Positions 44,445 through 52,486 of a stretch of DNA of 64,000 nt are shown piece by piece (position 1 is the first letter of the stretch; every line of letters begins with the position of its first letter). The notes beneath the pieces were generated by a model. It made no database searches. It was not told the DNA's origin and saw only the letters and a list, made by a program, of their open reading frames with translations. The position numbers and the translations under genes are program-made. The stretch covers positions 620,001-684,000 of the forward strand of contig NC_014364.1 of the NCBI RefSeq assembly GCF_000143985.1, in the 5' to 3' direction. The stretch comes from Sediminispirochaeta smaragdinae DSM 11293 (GTDB lineage Bacteria; Spirochaetota; Spirochaetia; DSM-16054; Sediminispirochaetaceae).

Positions 44445-44589
44445 CTGTCAGGAATATTGGTGGTATATGCCCCTCAAGTCATTTTCAAATAGTCACTTAG
44501 GATTAGAAACATGGAAAAAGGCGGCCGACGGCGAAAAAGAAAGGATTTTACCTGTGCAAATGCCTGATTATCACCAGGATTCCGAACAC
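44445..44589 (+). mobile_element. 145-bp MITE, copy 3
   Basis: Element of 145 bp between TA dinucleotides (44443-44444, 44590-44591). Left end CTGTCAGGAATATTGGTGGT, right end ATCACCAGGATTCCGAACAC. The interior is more diverged than in copies 1 and 2. It separates the ABC operon from the GH13_18 gene. Confidence 0.82.
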
Positions 44590-44639
44590 TAGTAACATTT
44601 TACCTTGCGCAGGGCATCAAGGCAGCGTAGATTTAGTAT

Positions 44640-46382
44640 ATGAATGATGTAATAGTTCGATTATTGACGGAAATCTATGGCGCCTCTCAGGCAGAGGAAC
44701 TTGCCGAAGAAATCGGGACGCTTGTCGCCGAGCGGCGTAGTCACCTCATTCCCCCGGAAAACCGGGGAAGAGGAGATCTTCCCCTTGACGAAACCGATGC
44801 CTTTCTCATCACCTATGGCGACAGCTTTCGCCGGGACGGAACCGTTCCTCTTCAGGGATTGCGGGAGTTTGCCGACCGAAAACTTACCGGTATCATTTCC
44901 GGTATACACATCCTTCCTTTTTTCCCCTACTCCTCGGATGATGGTTTTTCGGTCATCGACTACGAGCAGGTCAACGGCGACTATGGCGATTGGAAGGATG
45001 TTGCGGAAATCGGCGCTTCATTCAAGCTGATGAGCGATCTTGTGCTCAACCACTGCTCTGCAAAGAGCCTGTGGTTCCGCCGTTTTCTCGAAGGCGATCC
45101 ACTTTACCGGGACTTTTTCGTTACCGCCTCGCCGGATGACGATCTCTCGATGGTGGTGCGCCCTCGTACGCATCCTCTGCTGACTCCCTTTGAGACATCA
45201 GAGGGAGTTCGTCACGTCTGGACCACCTTTTCAGCCGATCAGGTGGATCTCAACTTTGCCAATCCGGCAGTCATGCTCGAGATGATACGTATCCTCCTTT
45301 TTCATATTGAAAAGGGGATACAGGTGATCCGTCTCGATGCCATCGCCTATCTTTGGAAGGAGATCGGCCATCCTTCGATCCATCATCCAAAAACCCATGC
45401 GGCGGTAAAGCTTTTTCGTGCGGTTCTTGATGTTGCCGCTCCCTGGGTGGTTGTCCTGACGGAGACCAACGTTCCGCACGAAGAGAATATCAGCTACTTC
45501 GGCAATGGAAGCGACGAGGCCCACATGGTCTATCAGTTCCCGCTTCCTCCCCTGGTCCTGGATGCTTTTTTAGAGGAAGATGCAGCGGTATTGCGAAAAT
45601 GGGCATCGGGTTTGACCGGGCTTTCGGCAAAGACCACCTTTTTCAATTTCCTGGCAAGCCACGACGGGATCGGGGTGATGCCGGCCCGGGGAATCCTTCC
45701 CCAAGATCGGATCGATCGTCTTGTGAACACCACCCTCAAACGGGGCGGGCTGATCAGCTACAAGGCCACTCCGGAAGGATCGATCCCTTATGAAATGAAT
45801 ATCACCTATCTCGACGCCGTTGCCGAAAAAGAGCTTCCCGACAGCGTCAGGGCGCGCAAATTCCTTGCCAGCCAGTCGATCATGCTTGCCCTGCGAGGGG
45901 TTCCGGGAATCTACTATCACTCGCTTGTCGGGTCCGAAAACTGGAGAGAAGGGGTTGAGGATACCGGACGGAACCGTACCATCAACCGGCAAAAATTGCA
46001 GCTTGATCCGCTTCTTGAGACGATAAACGAGGCGGGATCCTTGCGGAACAGGATCTACAGCGGCTTTAAGGCAATGCTCCAGGCCAGAGCTAGTACGTCG
46101 GCCTTTGATCCTGCCGGGCGCATGGAAATTCTTCCTACCGAAGGGGCCGTTTTCGGTCTTGTACGTATCAGTCCCGATAAAAAGGAACGGGTCGTCTGCC
46201 TTGTCAACCTTGCTCCCGTTGCCAAAGAAGCCACCTTTCCCGCAATCGTACTCGGTGGTAAGCCTGCATCCGATTTTATCGACCTGATAGAGGATTCGAG
46301 TATGGTTCCCCTGAGAACCGGAAAAGATCTCACCTTCCAGCTTGAACCCTACGGTGTCCGCTGGATCAGACCACGAAATTAG
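44640..46382 (+). CDS. GH13_18-type glycoside phosphorylase (sucrose / glucosylglycerate phosphorylase-like)
   Basis: A 580-residue cytoplasmic alpha-amylase-superfamily enzyme. Catalytic residues are Asp233 (VIRLDAIAYLWKE), Glu275 (LTETNVPHEEN) and Asp342 (ASHDGIGVMPARG). Blocks SGIHILPFFPYSSDDGFSVI and VGSENWREGVEDTGRNRTIN match subfamily GH13_18; the RNRTIN stretch is typical of the glucosylglycerate/sucrose phosphorylase group. It would use phosphate to release alpha-glucose 1-phosphate. The neighbouring ABC transporter (41245-44349) could supply the substrate. Exact acceptor cannot be read. ATG 44640 lacks a strong ribosome site. Confidence 0.85.
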   Translation: MNDVIVRLLTEIYGASQAEELAEEIGTLVAERRSHLIPPENRGRGDLPLDETDAFLITYGDSFRRDGTVPLQGLREFADRKLTGIISGIHILPFFPYSSDDGFSVIDYEQVNGDYGDWKDVAEIGASFKLMSDLVLNHCSAKSLWFRRFLEGDPLYRDFFVTASPDDDLSMVVRPRTHPLLTPFETSEGVRHVWTTFSADQVDLNFANPAVMLEMIRILLFHIEKGIQVIRLDAIAYLWKEIGHPSIHHPKTHAAVKLFRAVLDVAAPWVVVLTETNVPHEENISYFGNGSDEAHMVYQFPLPPLVLDAFLEEDAAVLRKWASGLTGLSAKTTFFNFLASHDGIGVMPARGILPQDRIDRLVNTTLKRGGLISYKATPEGSIPYEMNITYLDAVAEKELPDSVRARKFLASQSIMLALRGVPGIYYHSLVGSENWREGVEDTGRNRTINRQKLQLDPLLETINEAGSLRNRIYSGFKAMLQARASTSAFDPAGRMEILPTEGAVFGLVRISPDKKERVVCLVNLAPVAKEATFPAIVLGGKPASDFIDLIEDSSMVPLRTGKDLTFQLEPYGVRWIRPRN

Positions 46383-46400
46383 GCCGTCGCCCAGCAGTTT

Positions 46401-47699
46401 TCAGATGCCGCTGTTTGTTTCGGTATGCTCTCTGGCTTCTTCTTCGCCGAAAAAGCCGGAGAGTAGGTTTCTAAATGTTGTCCGCAGGATGGCATACGAG
46501 TAATACTTCAGCCCCAATGCGTAGTTGGTCTCCACCATCTTGTGAAGACGTTCGGGGTCTGAAAGGATTCGTTCGGTATAGTCGACGGTCTTGTCGGTGA
46601 TGAAGTCGTCCATTTCGATAACATCGAAGCCTTTTGGTTTGATATCGTGTCGGTAGATCGAGTAGTTGTTTACCAGAATCGGCTTTCTGAAATAGATGGT
46701 TTCAAGAAAGGCGTTGCCGAATCCCTCCTGGAGGCTCGGATAGGTGACAAGGTCGGCATGGGGATAGACATCCTGGAGGGTGTAGGTCTTCTCTCCCGAG
46801 GGTGAAATCTCCCGTTTGTCGCCTATCTGATGATCGACGAAGATGGCCCGGATACCCAGAAGCTCTGCGTATTTGTGGACCCGATTCTGGTATTCGTAGC
46901 CCTCATCACCGGATGCATGACTAATCACCAGCACCGCCTTCCTGTGCATGCGAGCCACCAATTCGATGGCATGCTCGATGCCCTTTCTCTGAACTACCCT
47001 GGTCGGTTGGAGGACAAAGAGCTCATCATCGGCAATGCCGAAAACCTTCCGCACATCTTTATTAAAATCATCCAAGGGCTCCGTGGGAGGATGTTCGAAA
47101 TCCATCACATTAGGAATAAGGTGGCTCGAAATACCTGTTCTCAGGGCAAGCTGGTTCTGTCCCGAACTATTAATTACCACATGCTGGATCATCGGCAGGT
47201 GTGGTGGGTAGCAGCTGTTCAGGTAGTCCCACACACAGTTTGTAAGAAATCGTTTGCGTTCCCAGAAAAAATCGTGGTGATGGGCAATGGTCGGAATACC
47301 GGTTTCCGCTATTACTTCGGTAATGGCCATACCAAGGGAAATATTGAGGGGGATGGTTAGGGTATTCTGAGGGATAATGAGATCAAGGTCAAAGCGGTCG
47401 ATGAACTGACGCAGCTTCGTCTTAAGGATTTCGCGGTAATGATGCAGGCCTGTTGAAAGTTCCTGGGGACGTTTCCGGTTGCTAAAGCACTGTTCATAGA
47501 GTGTGGTGATTTCGGGATGGTGGAAGTGCGCCTCTTCCACTAGAAAAGAGCGTTCGGGATCGGTATCAAGCTGACCCGCCATAAAAAAGCTTTCGTGGCC
47601 CATCTCCTCAAATACCGAGGCCCATTTTTTTGTTTCAAGAGAAACCCCGTCGGTGCCGGAAATTCTGAAAGAGATGAAACCAATTCTCCGCTTTTTCAT
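46401..47699 (-). CDS. Glycosyltransferase family 4-like protein
   Basis: A 432-residue GT-B enzyme. The N-terminus IGFISFRISGTDGVSLETKK has the G-x-D-G-V donor loop. The C-terminal domain has VLQPTRVVQRKGIEHAIELV and TYPSLQEGFGNAFLETIYF, with the E-x7-E motif of GT4. AIAHHHDFFWERKRF lies in the acceptor side. ATG 47699 with AAGGAG. It is convergent with the GH13_18 phosphorylase (18 bp apart). It may synthesise a glucoside such as mannosyl- or glucosyl-glycerate; unproven. Confidence 0.82.
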   Translation of the reverse strand: MKKRRIGFISFRISGTDGVSLETKKWASVFEEMGHESFFMAGQLDTDPERSFLVEEAHFHHPEITTLYEQCFSNRKRPQELSTGLHHYREILKTKLRQFIDRFDLDLIIPQNTLTIPLNISLGMAITEVIAETGIPTIAHHHDFFWERKRFLTNCVWDYLNSCYPPHLPMIQHVVINSSGQNQLALRTGISSHLIPNVMDFEHPPTEPLDDFNKDVRKVFGIADDELFVLQPTRVVQRKGIEHAIELVARMHRKAVLVISHASGDEGYEYQNRVHKYAELLGIRAIFVDHQIGDKREISPSGEKTYTLQDVYPHADLVTYPSLQEGFGNAFLETIYFRKPILVNNYSIYRHDIKPKGFDVIEMDDFITDKTVDYTERILSDPERLHKMVETNYALGLKYYSYAILRTTFRNLLSGFFGEEEAREHTETNSGI

Positions 47700-47725
47700 C
47701 GCATACTCCTTGTGGCTCGTTTCTA

Positions 47726-47781
47726 CTGTCACGAATATTGGTGGTAAAATGGCGTGACCCCACCACCAGGATTCGGAACAT
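47726..47781 (+). mobile_element. 56-bp internally deleted MITE
   Basis: Consists almost only of the two ends, CTGTCACGAATATTGGTGGT and CCACCAGGATTCGGAACAT, separated by about 17 bp, between TA dinucleotides (47724-47725, 47782-47783). The left end matches copy 3. It lies between the divergent glycosyltransferase and NUDIX genes. Confidence 0.82.
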
Positions 47782-47840
47782 TATAAAGTGTTATCACTTG
47801 CCCGTTGTCGGTCAAGAGCAAAGAAGGATATAGTACTCTC

Positions 47841-48428
47841 ATGAATACAAAAACACGGAGCGGAGACGAGTTACTCTGGAGTGAAACAAAGCGGGAGCTG
47901 ATTGCTCCCTGCCGTATTTTTGATGTGAATCGGGTAGAACGACAGGCCCCCGACGGCCGGGTGGGACGCTTTTTCTTTCTCGATGCCCCCGACTGGGTCA
48001 CGGTGATTCCCTTTACCGGCAGCCTGGAGGATCTTACGGCATTGCGCGGAGACTTTCTCATGGTCGAACAATTCCGCCACGGTATTAATGCGGTGACCAT
48101 CGAGTTTCCTGCCGGGACCGTTGAAAAGGGAGAGGAGCCGAAGGCTGCGGCCTTGCGGGAGCTTTCGGAAGAGACCGGCATTAAACCGGAACGGCTGGAG
48201 CCCCTTGGCTCGGTCTGTCCAAATCCCGCATTTATGAACAACCGTGTCTCGTTCTTCCTTGCCCTCGGCCTTAACCGGGTCGGCGACCAGGACCTCGATG
48301 AGCATGAAGAGATTACCCTTCACTACCAAAAGGCCTCGGACGTTGTTCGTTGTATGGGATCGGGCCGGTATAACAACGGCATTATGATGATCGCCCTGGC
48401 TTACCTTCGGCAGTGGTTGGATCGATAG
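47841..48428 (+). CDS. NUDIX hydrolase (ADP-ribose pyrophosphatase-like)
   Basis: A 195-residue cytoplasmic enzyme that hydrolyses a nucleoside diphosphate linked to another group. The Nudix box runs GTVEKGEEPKAAALRELSEE followed by TGIKPE, intact (G-x5-E-x7-R-E-x2-E-E). The upstream VEQFRHGINAVTIEFPAG resembles ADP-sugar pyrophosphatases. ATG 47841 is preferred over TTG 47805, which would be close to the MITE and lacks a ribosome site. Confidence 0.9.
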   Translation: MNTKTRSGDELLWSETKRELIAPCRIFDVNRVERQAPDGRVGRFFFLDAPDWVTVIPFTGSLEDLTALRGDFLMVEQFRHGINAVTIEFPAGTVEKGEEPKAAALRELSEETGIKPERLEPLGSVCPNPAFMNNRVSFFLALGLNRVGDQDLDEHEEITLHYQKASDVVRCMGSGRYNNGIMMIALAYLRQWLDR

Positions 48429-48498
48429 AAATCGGGCTCTGAAGAAGGTAGGCGGGGGGAGTGTGCATGGAATATGAAACTTGATTTCTGGCTCTATG

Positions 48499-48512
48499 TG
48501 TATTAACATACA
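48499..48512. promoter_or_regulatory. Inverted repeat upstream of vapB
   Basis: TGTAT-TAAC-ATACA, with a third TGTAT half-site at 48523, directly before the vapB start codon. VapB antitoxins, alone or with VapC, typically bind such repeats to repress their own operon. Inferred from position. Confidence 0.45.
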
Positions 48513-48529
48513 TCTTATGAGGTGTATAG

Positions 48530-48742
48530 ATGCGAACCAATATTGTTCTGGATGATAGTCTCGTGGAGGAGGCTTTCAAATACGCCGGGAACATCCGTAC
48601 AAAGAAGGATTTAATCGAGATGGCCTTGCGGGAATTCGTCCGTTCCAAAAAGATGAAGAATCTACGGGACCTGAAAGGAAAAATTGAGTTTGCAGATGGG
48701 TATGACTATAAATCCATGAGAAGCACTCATGATCCTGGTTGA
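48530..48742 (+). CDS. vapB: VapB-family antitoxin
   Basis: A 70-residue protein. The N-terminal ribbon-helix-helix MRTNIVLDDSLVEEAFKYAG, continuing with TKKDLIEMALREFVR, is the VapB type II (DUF2191-like) DNA-binding region; the C-terminal tail (LKGKIEFADGYDYKSMR) would wrap around the toxin. Its stop overlaps the vapC start by 14 bp, the usual coupled order. ATG 48530 follows TGAGGTG. Confidence 0.9.
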   Translation: MRTNIVLDDSLVEEAFKYAGNIRTKKDLIEMALREFVRSKKMKNLRDLKGKIEFADGYDYKSMRSTHDPG

Positions 48743-49136
48743 TACGTCTGTCCTTATCGACTATCTCAAAGGGGCAGATAGCGGCCAGGCGTTGATTTTT
48801 GACAAGGTTATTCAGCATGGTATTCCATACGGCATAAACGATGTTATCTACCAGGAGGTTCTGCAGGGTGCAAAAACGATGAAGGAGTTTGGCACCCTGA
48901 AAGGGTACCTGGAAACATTACCGTTCTATGGCCTGCAATTCGGAAAAGAGTCGTATGAGCGGGCGGCATTGATCAATCTTCAATGCAGGCGGAACGGGAT
49001 AACCGTTCGGAGCACAATCGATGTGCTGATAGTGGAGACTGCGATCGAGAATAATCTCTTCCTCCTTCATAATGATGCTGATTTCGACAGAATAAGCACG
49101 CTTGTCAAAGAGCTAAAAATCTTCCGACAACTATGA
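48729..49136 (+). CDS. vapC: VapC-family PIN-domain ribonuclease toxin
   Basis: A 135-residue PIN domain. Acidic active-site residues are Asp5 (ILVDTSVLIDYL), the Glu in YQEVLQGA, Asp98 region (STIDVLIVETAIE) and the final Asp of LHNDADFDRIS. It cleaves specific RNAs when released from VapB. Complete and apparently functional, in contrast to the decayed VapC at 63581. Confidence 0.92.
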   Translation: MILVDTSVLIDYLKGADSGQALIFDKVIQHGIPYGINDVIYQEVLQGAKTMKEFGTLKGYLETLPFYGLQFGKESYERAALINLQCRRNGITVRSTIDVLIVETAIENNLFLLHNDADFDRISTLVKELKIFRQL

Positions 49137-49142
49137 CCTCCC

Positions 49143-49853
49143 TCACCGTTGTGGCGGTAAAACAGCCCGATGAAGGGTCTCGAGGGTAAGGTTGTTCTCC
49201 AACCACCCTTCATCTGCCTGTGCCGTCTTGAAGCCTTTATTCAAATCTACGAATTCTCCGGCAGACACCAACACTCCTTGATCACCCGTGGGGGAATCGA
49301 ATTGGACCGATCCTTCGGTGACGCACAGCCAATCTCGTCCTGCAGCGGGTGCATACATCCTGTAAAAATCCGTACCGCGGACCCCTGCCACAGCCGTCTT
49401 GGTACGCACCGAATAGGACGATCCGGTGATCTTTGCGGCTATCAAGCGAAGTTTGCCTGCAATAAGGGAGAATACGTTTTCGTTGTCCACCTGATTACTA
49501 TCGGCATCGTGCAGGCTGTCGATGCGGAAGGTGGTGTTGTTGTCTAATACGATTACCGATCCGTTTGGCACAAGGACGATCTCTGCACCGCTGTCTCGGG
49601 TCTTCACGGTAGATCCGCTTTCGAGGATTACCCCGAACGCTACGCGAATCGGGTTGCCGGCTGCATCCCGGATGCTTACCTCGCTAGGCTCTTGCATCCA
49701 CACGATTTGGGCCGCAACCAGTGCGGGGGATCGGGGGGATGCCTGGAGGGCTGTGCTGGGCAAAGCCGTAAAGAGCATCAACATTGCAATCGCTACTATG
49801 ATTTCCAAAAGCTGCGGCTGGGGTACCGCGTGTACGAAATGTGTCGTTTTCAT
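49143..49853 (-). CDS. FecR-domain secreted protein
   Basis: A 236-residue protein with an N-terminal signal/anchor (LLEIIVAIAMLMLFTALPS) and a FecR-like beta domain (about 70-200): GVILESGSTVKTRDSGAEIV, LIAGKLRLIAA and TAVAGVRGTDFYRMY are family blocks. Here FecR is not next to a sigma factor or TonB receptor, so it is probably a stand-alone periplasmic ligand-binding domain as found in many spirochaetes. A perfect palindrome lies just upstream of the start. Confidence 0.85.
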   Translation of the reverse strand: MKTTHFVHAVPQPQLLEIIVAIAMLMLFTALPSTALQASPRSPALVAAQIVWMQEPSEVSIRDAAGNPIRVAFGVILESGSTVKTRDSGAEIVLVPNGSVIVLDNNTTFRIDSLHDADSNQVDNENVFSLIAGKLRLIAAKITGSSYSVRTKTAVAGVRGTDFYRMYAPAAGRDWLCVTEGSVQFDSPTGDQGVLVSAGEFVDLNKGFKTAQADEGWLENNLTLETLHRAVLPPQR

Positions 49854-49857
49854 AATT

Positions 49858-49874
49858 CATAGTATAATACTATG
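49858..49874. promoter_or_regulatory. Palindrome upstream of the FecR gene
   Basis: CATAGTAT-A-ATACTATG, perfect 8-bp arms, 5 bp before the FecR-domain start codon on the minus strand. It contains TATACT, so it may overlap a -10 box. Probably an operator; the regulator is unknown. Confidence 0.45.
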
Positions 49875-49918
49875 ATATTGAAAATTCAAAACTGCATACT
49901 GGCAGTATTTATTGCATT

Positions 49919-50809
49919 TCAGGCAACGATATTTTTTATGACGTCAATGATCATTTTCAAATCGTCTTGATCTTCGTTTTCTGTTCTGAAGATGATTCCT
50001 GATTGGAAGCTATTGAATTTCAGGCTCTGACATTCGAGCTCTTTTATGCCGTAATGTTCTAATAGGTTTCCTACTTGTTGCGGTAGCAATACCAGCGATT
50101 TACTATTTTGCAGAATTTTTATGACGGTCAGCATACTATTGGTATCGTGAATTGTTTGGATCTCTACATTTTTCATTAATTGATCAGGGATTTCATAGCC
50201 GGGAAGGTCTTCTTTTGATCCAAAGATAATCCACTTGTATTTGTTTAAGTCATCAAGGCGGATGCGATCCCTATTCTGGTGGAGCGGATGATCCTCATGA
50301 GCAAATATTGCATGTCGGCTTTTTATGAGCGGGATACCGGTTAGCTTTGTATGAAGATTGTTTGGAATCTCACCGAGAAAAAGATCACATTGTCCCTTGA
50401 GGAGTTCTTCAATCATTAATTCTGTGGGGCCGCTTTTGCCGGTAATGACAATTTCATTGTTGCTTGATTCTTCTATCCGCAGAATAATTTCCGCACTATA
50501 CATAATCTGCCATAATATTCCATAGGCAATTGTTATATGATTTTCCATATTGAGTCTTGCCTGTCGCATTTCTGTATCCAGCAGCTGCATTTCGTTTTCG
50601 ATGGCCTTGGCATGGCGGTAGAGTATTTTTCCGTACTGAGTTGGATAACAGCCGTTTTGTGTTCTCTCTATGAGTTTTCCGCCGAAAGAGTTCTCAAGTG
50701 ACTTTATGCTTTTACTTAGTGCCGGCTGACTTATATAAAGTCGTTTGCTGGCTTTGGTATAGCTATGTGTTTCAACAAGCGCCACGAACTGCCGCAACAT
50801 ATGGTACAT
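49919..50809 (-). CDS. LysR-family transcriptional regulator
   Basis: A 296-residue regulator. N-terminal HTH: MLRQFVALVETHSYTKASKR and then LYISQPALSKSIKSLE, the classical LTTR signature. The C-terminal periplasmic-binding-like domain includes GPTELMIEELLKGQCDLFLG and DHPLHQNRDRIRLDDL. ATG 50809 follows GAGGT. It is divergent from the sulfatase/TTT/anSME operon, the arrangement expected for its direct target; the palindrome at 50815-50831 lies between. Confidence 0.93.
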   Translation of the reverse strand: MYHMLRQFVALVETHSYTKASKRLYISQPALSKSIKSLENSFGGKLIERTQNGCYPTQYGKILYRHAKAIENEMQLLDTEMRQARLNMENHITIAYGILWQIMYSAEIILRIEESSNNEIVITGKSGPTELMIEELLKGQCDLFLGEIPNNLHTKLTGIPLIKSRHAIFAHEDHPLHQNRDRIRLDDLNKYKWIIFGSKEDLPGYEIPDQLMKNVEIQTIHDTNSMLTVIKILQNSKSLVLLPQQVGNLLEHYGIKELECQSLKFNSFQSGIIFRTENEDQDDLKMIIDVIKNIVA

Positions 50810-50814
50810 ACTAG

Positions 50815-50831
50815 TATAACCTCTAGTTATA
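50815..50831. promoter_or_regulatory. LysR-type operator in the divergent intergenic region
   Basis: TATAAC-CTCTA-GTTATA: perfect 6-bp arms around 5 bp, containing the T-N11-A pattern favoured by LysR regulators. It is adjacent to the LysR start codon and about 85 bp upstream of the sulfatase start, as expected of an autoregulatory and activation site. Confidence 0.6.
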
Positions 50832-50916
50832 AAACGTGATCCAAAAGGTATTAGACCGGAAAAATATTCAGATTTATAATTCATTCTACCATAACATTTC
50901 GTCCGGGAGGAAAATT

Positions 50917-52455
50917 TTGAATGTCATTTTTGTCATGTTTGATTCACTCATAAGAAAAGGTATCGGTGCTTATGGCGGAAATATAAGCACCCCTAATATA
51001 GACAAATTTTCGAAAAAGGCTGTGACATTTGATACGCATTATGCCTGTAGTATGCCCTGTATGCCGGCGCGACGGGATTTCCTTACCGGTCGTCCTAATT
51101 TCCTTCATGCAAGTTGGGGGTGTCTTGAACCGTTCGACAGGCCGCTCACAAAAGAATTGCGTAAAAGCAAGGGGGTCTATTCTCATTTAATTACCGATCA
51201 TCCCCATTATTTTACCTACGGAGGAAGCGGCTATCATTCGTCATTCGATTCATGGGAATTTATGCGTGGCCAGGAGGGAGACCCGTGTACCGGAATTGTG
51301 GACTTCGACTATAAGCAATATGATGATTTTTATAATCCTACGTATTATCCGGTTGGTGACGAAAAACTTGACCTCCCTTTTCTTCGTGAGCAACATATCA
51401 AAAATAGGGAAAAAAGCATGACTGCCGAGAAAGATATGTCACTTGTAAAATGTTATGAAGCCGCTTTCACTTTTCTTGATAGAAATCACAACGCAGATAA
51501 TTGGTTTTTACAGCTTGAATGTTTTGATCCACATGAACCCTATTATGCTGCGGAACGATTTCGGGAAATGTATGATGTTAACGATGGCCTCGTTACCGAC
51601 TGGCCTTTTTATCGAAGGGTGTTTGAAAGTAAAGAAAATGCTGAAAAACTAATAAAGAATTACAGTGCTCTTTTGACTATGTGTGATGAGTACTTTGGCC
51701 GGCTTTTGCAGTATATGGACCAGTATCGCCTGTGGGAAAATACCATGCTCATTTTTACCACCGATCATGGAATTTTATTGAGTGAACACGATTGGTGGGG
51801 AAAAAATCGCCAGCCATATTACGAAGAGATCAGCCATTTACCCCTTATGATTTATCATCCCGATTACGCTGATAAGGGCGGCGAAAGAAGGACCTCGCTG
51901 ACACATGCAACGGATTTTGCGCCGACCATTTTTGATGCCTTCGGGGATTCAAAGCCCAAAGAGGCAACCGGGCAAAGCCTATTGCCCCTGCTCTCGTCCG
52001 ACAACAAGGATGATCGTGGTGTCATTTTCGGTATTTTCGGAGGCGCAATCGGCGCTACCGACGGTAGGTATGCCTACTATCTTTATCCGGAGGATTTGAG
52101 TAGCTCGAACAACTTGTATGAATATACCTTGATGCCCGAGCATTTGCGAAACCAGATGAGTATAGCGGAATTAACGGACATGGAACTTGCTCCTCCCTTC
52201 GATTTCACACAGGGTGTTAAAACACTCAAAATAAAGGCTCGTGACGATTCGAAACGCATCCCTCTGGATAGGGAGGGTTTTTTAGGTAGCTTCCAGGACA
52301 CAAAGACCGTTTTATTTGATCTTGTCAGTGATCCCGGACAGAATAATCCGATATCCGATCCTGCAATAGAAAAAAGAATGAAACAGATCATTATCAACGA
52401 AATGAAAAAAGCGGATGCTGCACCGGAAACATATAAACGCTTTCGAATAGGGTAA
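50917..52455 (+). CDS. Sulfatase (Cys-type, formylglycine-dependent), cytoplasmic
   Basis: A 512-residue alkaline-phosphatase-superfamily sulfatase. CMPAR (Cys48) followed by RDFLTG is the C-x-P-x-R motif whose Cys becomes formylglycine. Metal ligands: FVMFDSL near the N-terminus and FTTDHGILLSEHDWW. TTG 50917 has GGGAGG 6 bp upstream and places the first strand (LNVIFVMFD) at the N-terminus as in the family; an upstream frame start adds sequence without family resemblance. No signal peptide, so the sulfate ester must be imported. First gene of an operon with a TTT transporter and the maturase anSME. Substrate unknown. Confidence 0.88.
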   Translation: MNVIFVMFDSLIRKGIGAYGGNISTPNIDKFSKKAVTFDTHYACSMPCMPARRDFLTGRPNFLHASWGCLEPFDRPLTKELRKSKGVYSHLITDHPHYFTYGGSGYHSSFDSWEFMRGQEGDPCTGIVDFDYKQYDDFYNPTYYPVGDEKLDLPFLREQHIKNREKSMTAEKDMSLVKCYEAAFTFLDRNHNADNWFLQLECFDPHEPYYAAERFREMYDVNDGLVTDWPFYRRVFESKENAEKLIKNYSALLTMCDEYFGRLLQYMDQYRLWENTMLIFTTDHGILLSEHDWWGKNRQPYYEEISHLPLMIYHPDYADKGGERRTSLTHATDFAPTIFDAFGDSKPKEATGQSLLPLLSSDNKDDRGVIFGIFGGAIGATDGRYAYYLYPEDLSSSNNLYEYTLMPEHLRNQMSIAELTDMELAPPFDFTQGVKTLKIKARDDSKRIPLDREGFLGSFQDTKTVLFDLVSDPGQNNPISDPAIEKRMKQIIINEMKKADAAPETYKRFRIG

Positions 52456-52486
52456 GCCCTATAACAATATTTTGAAGGAGATAAAT

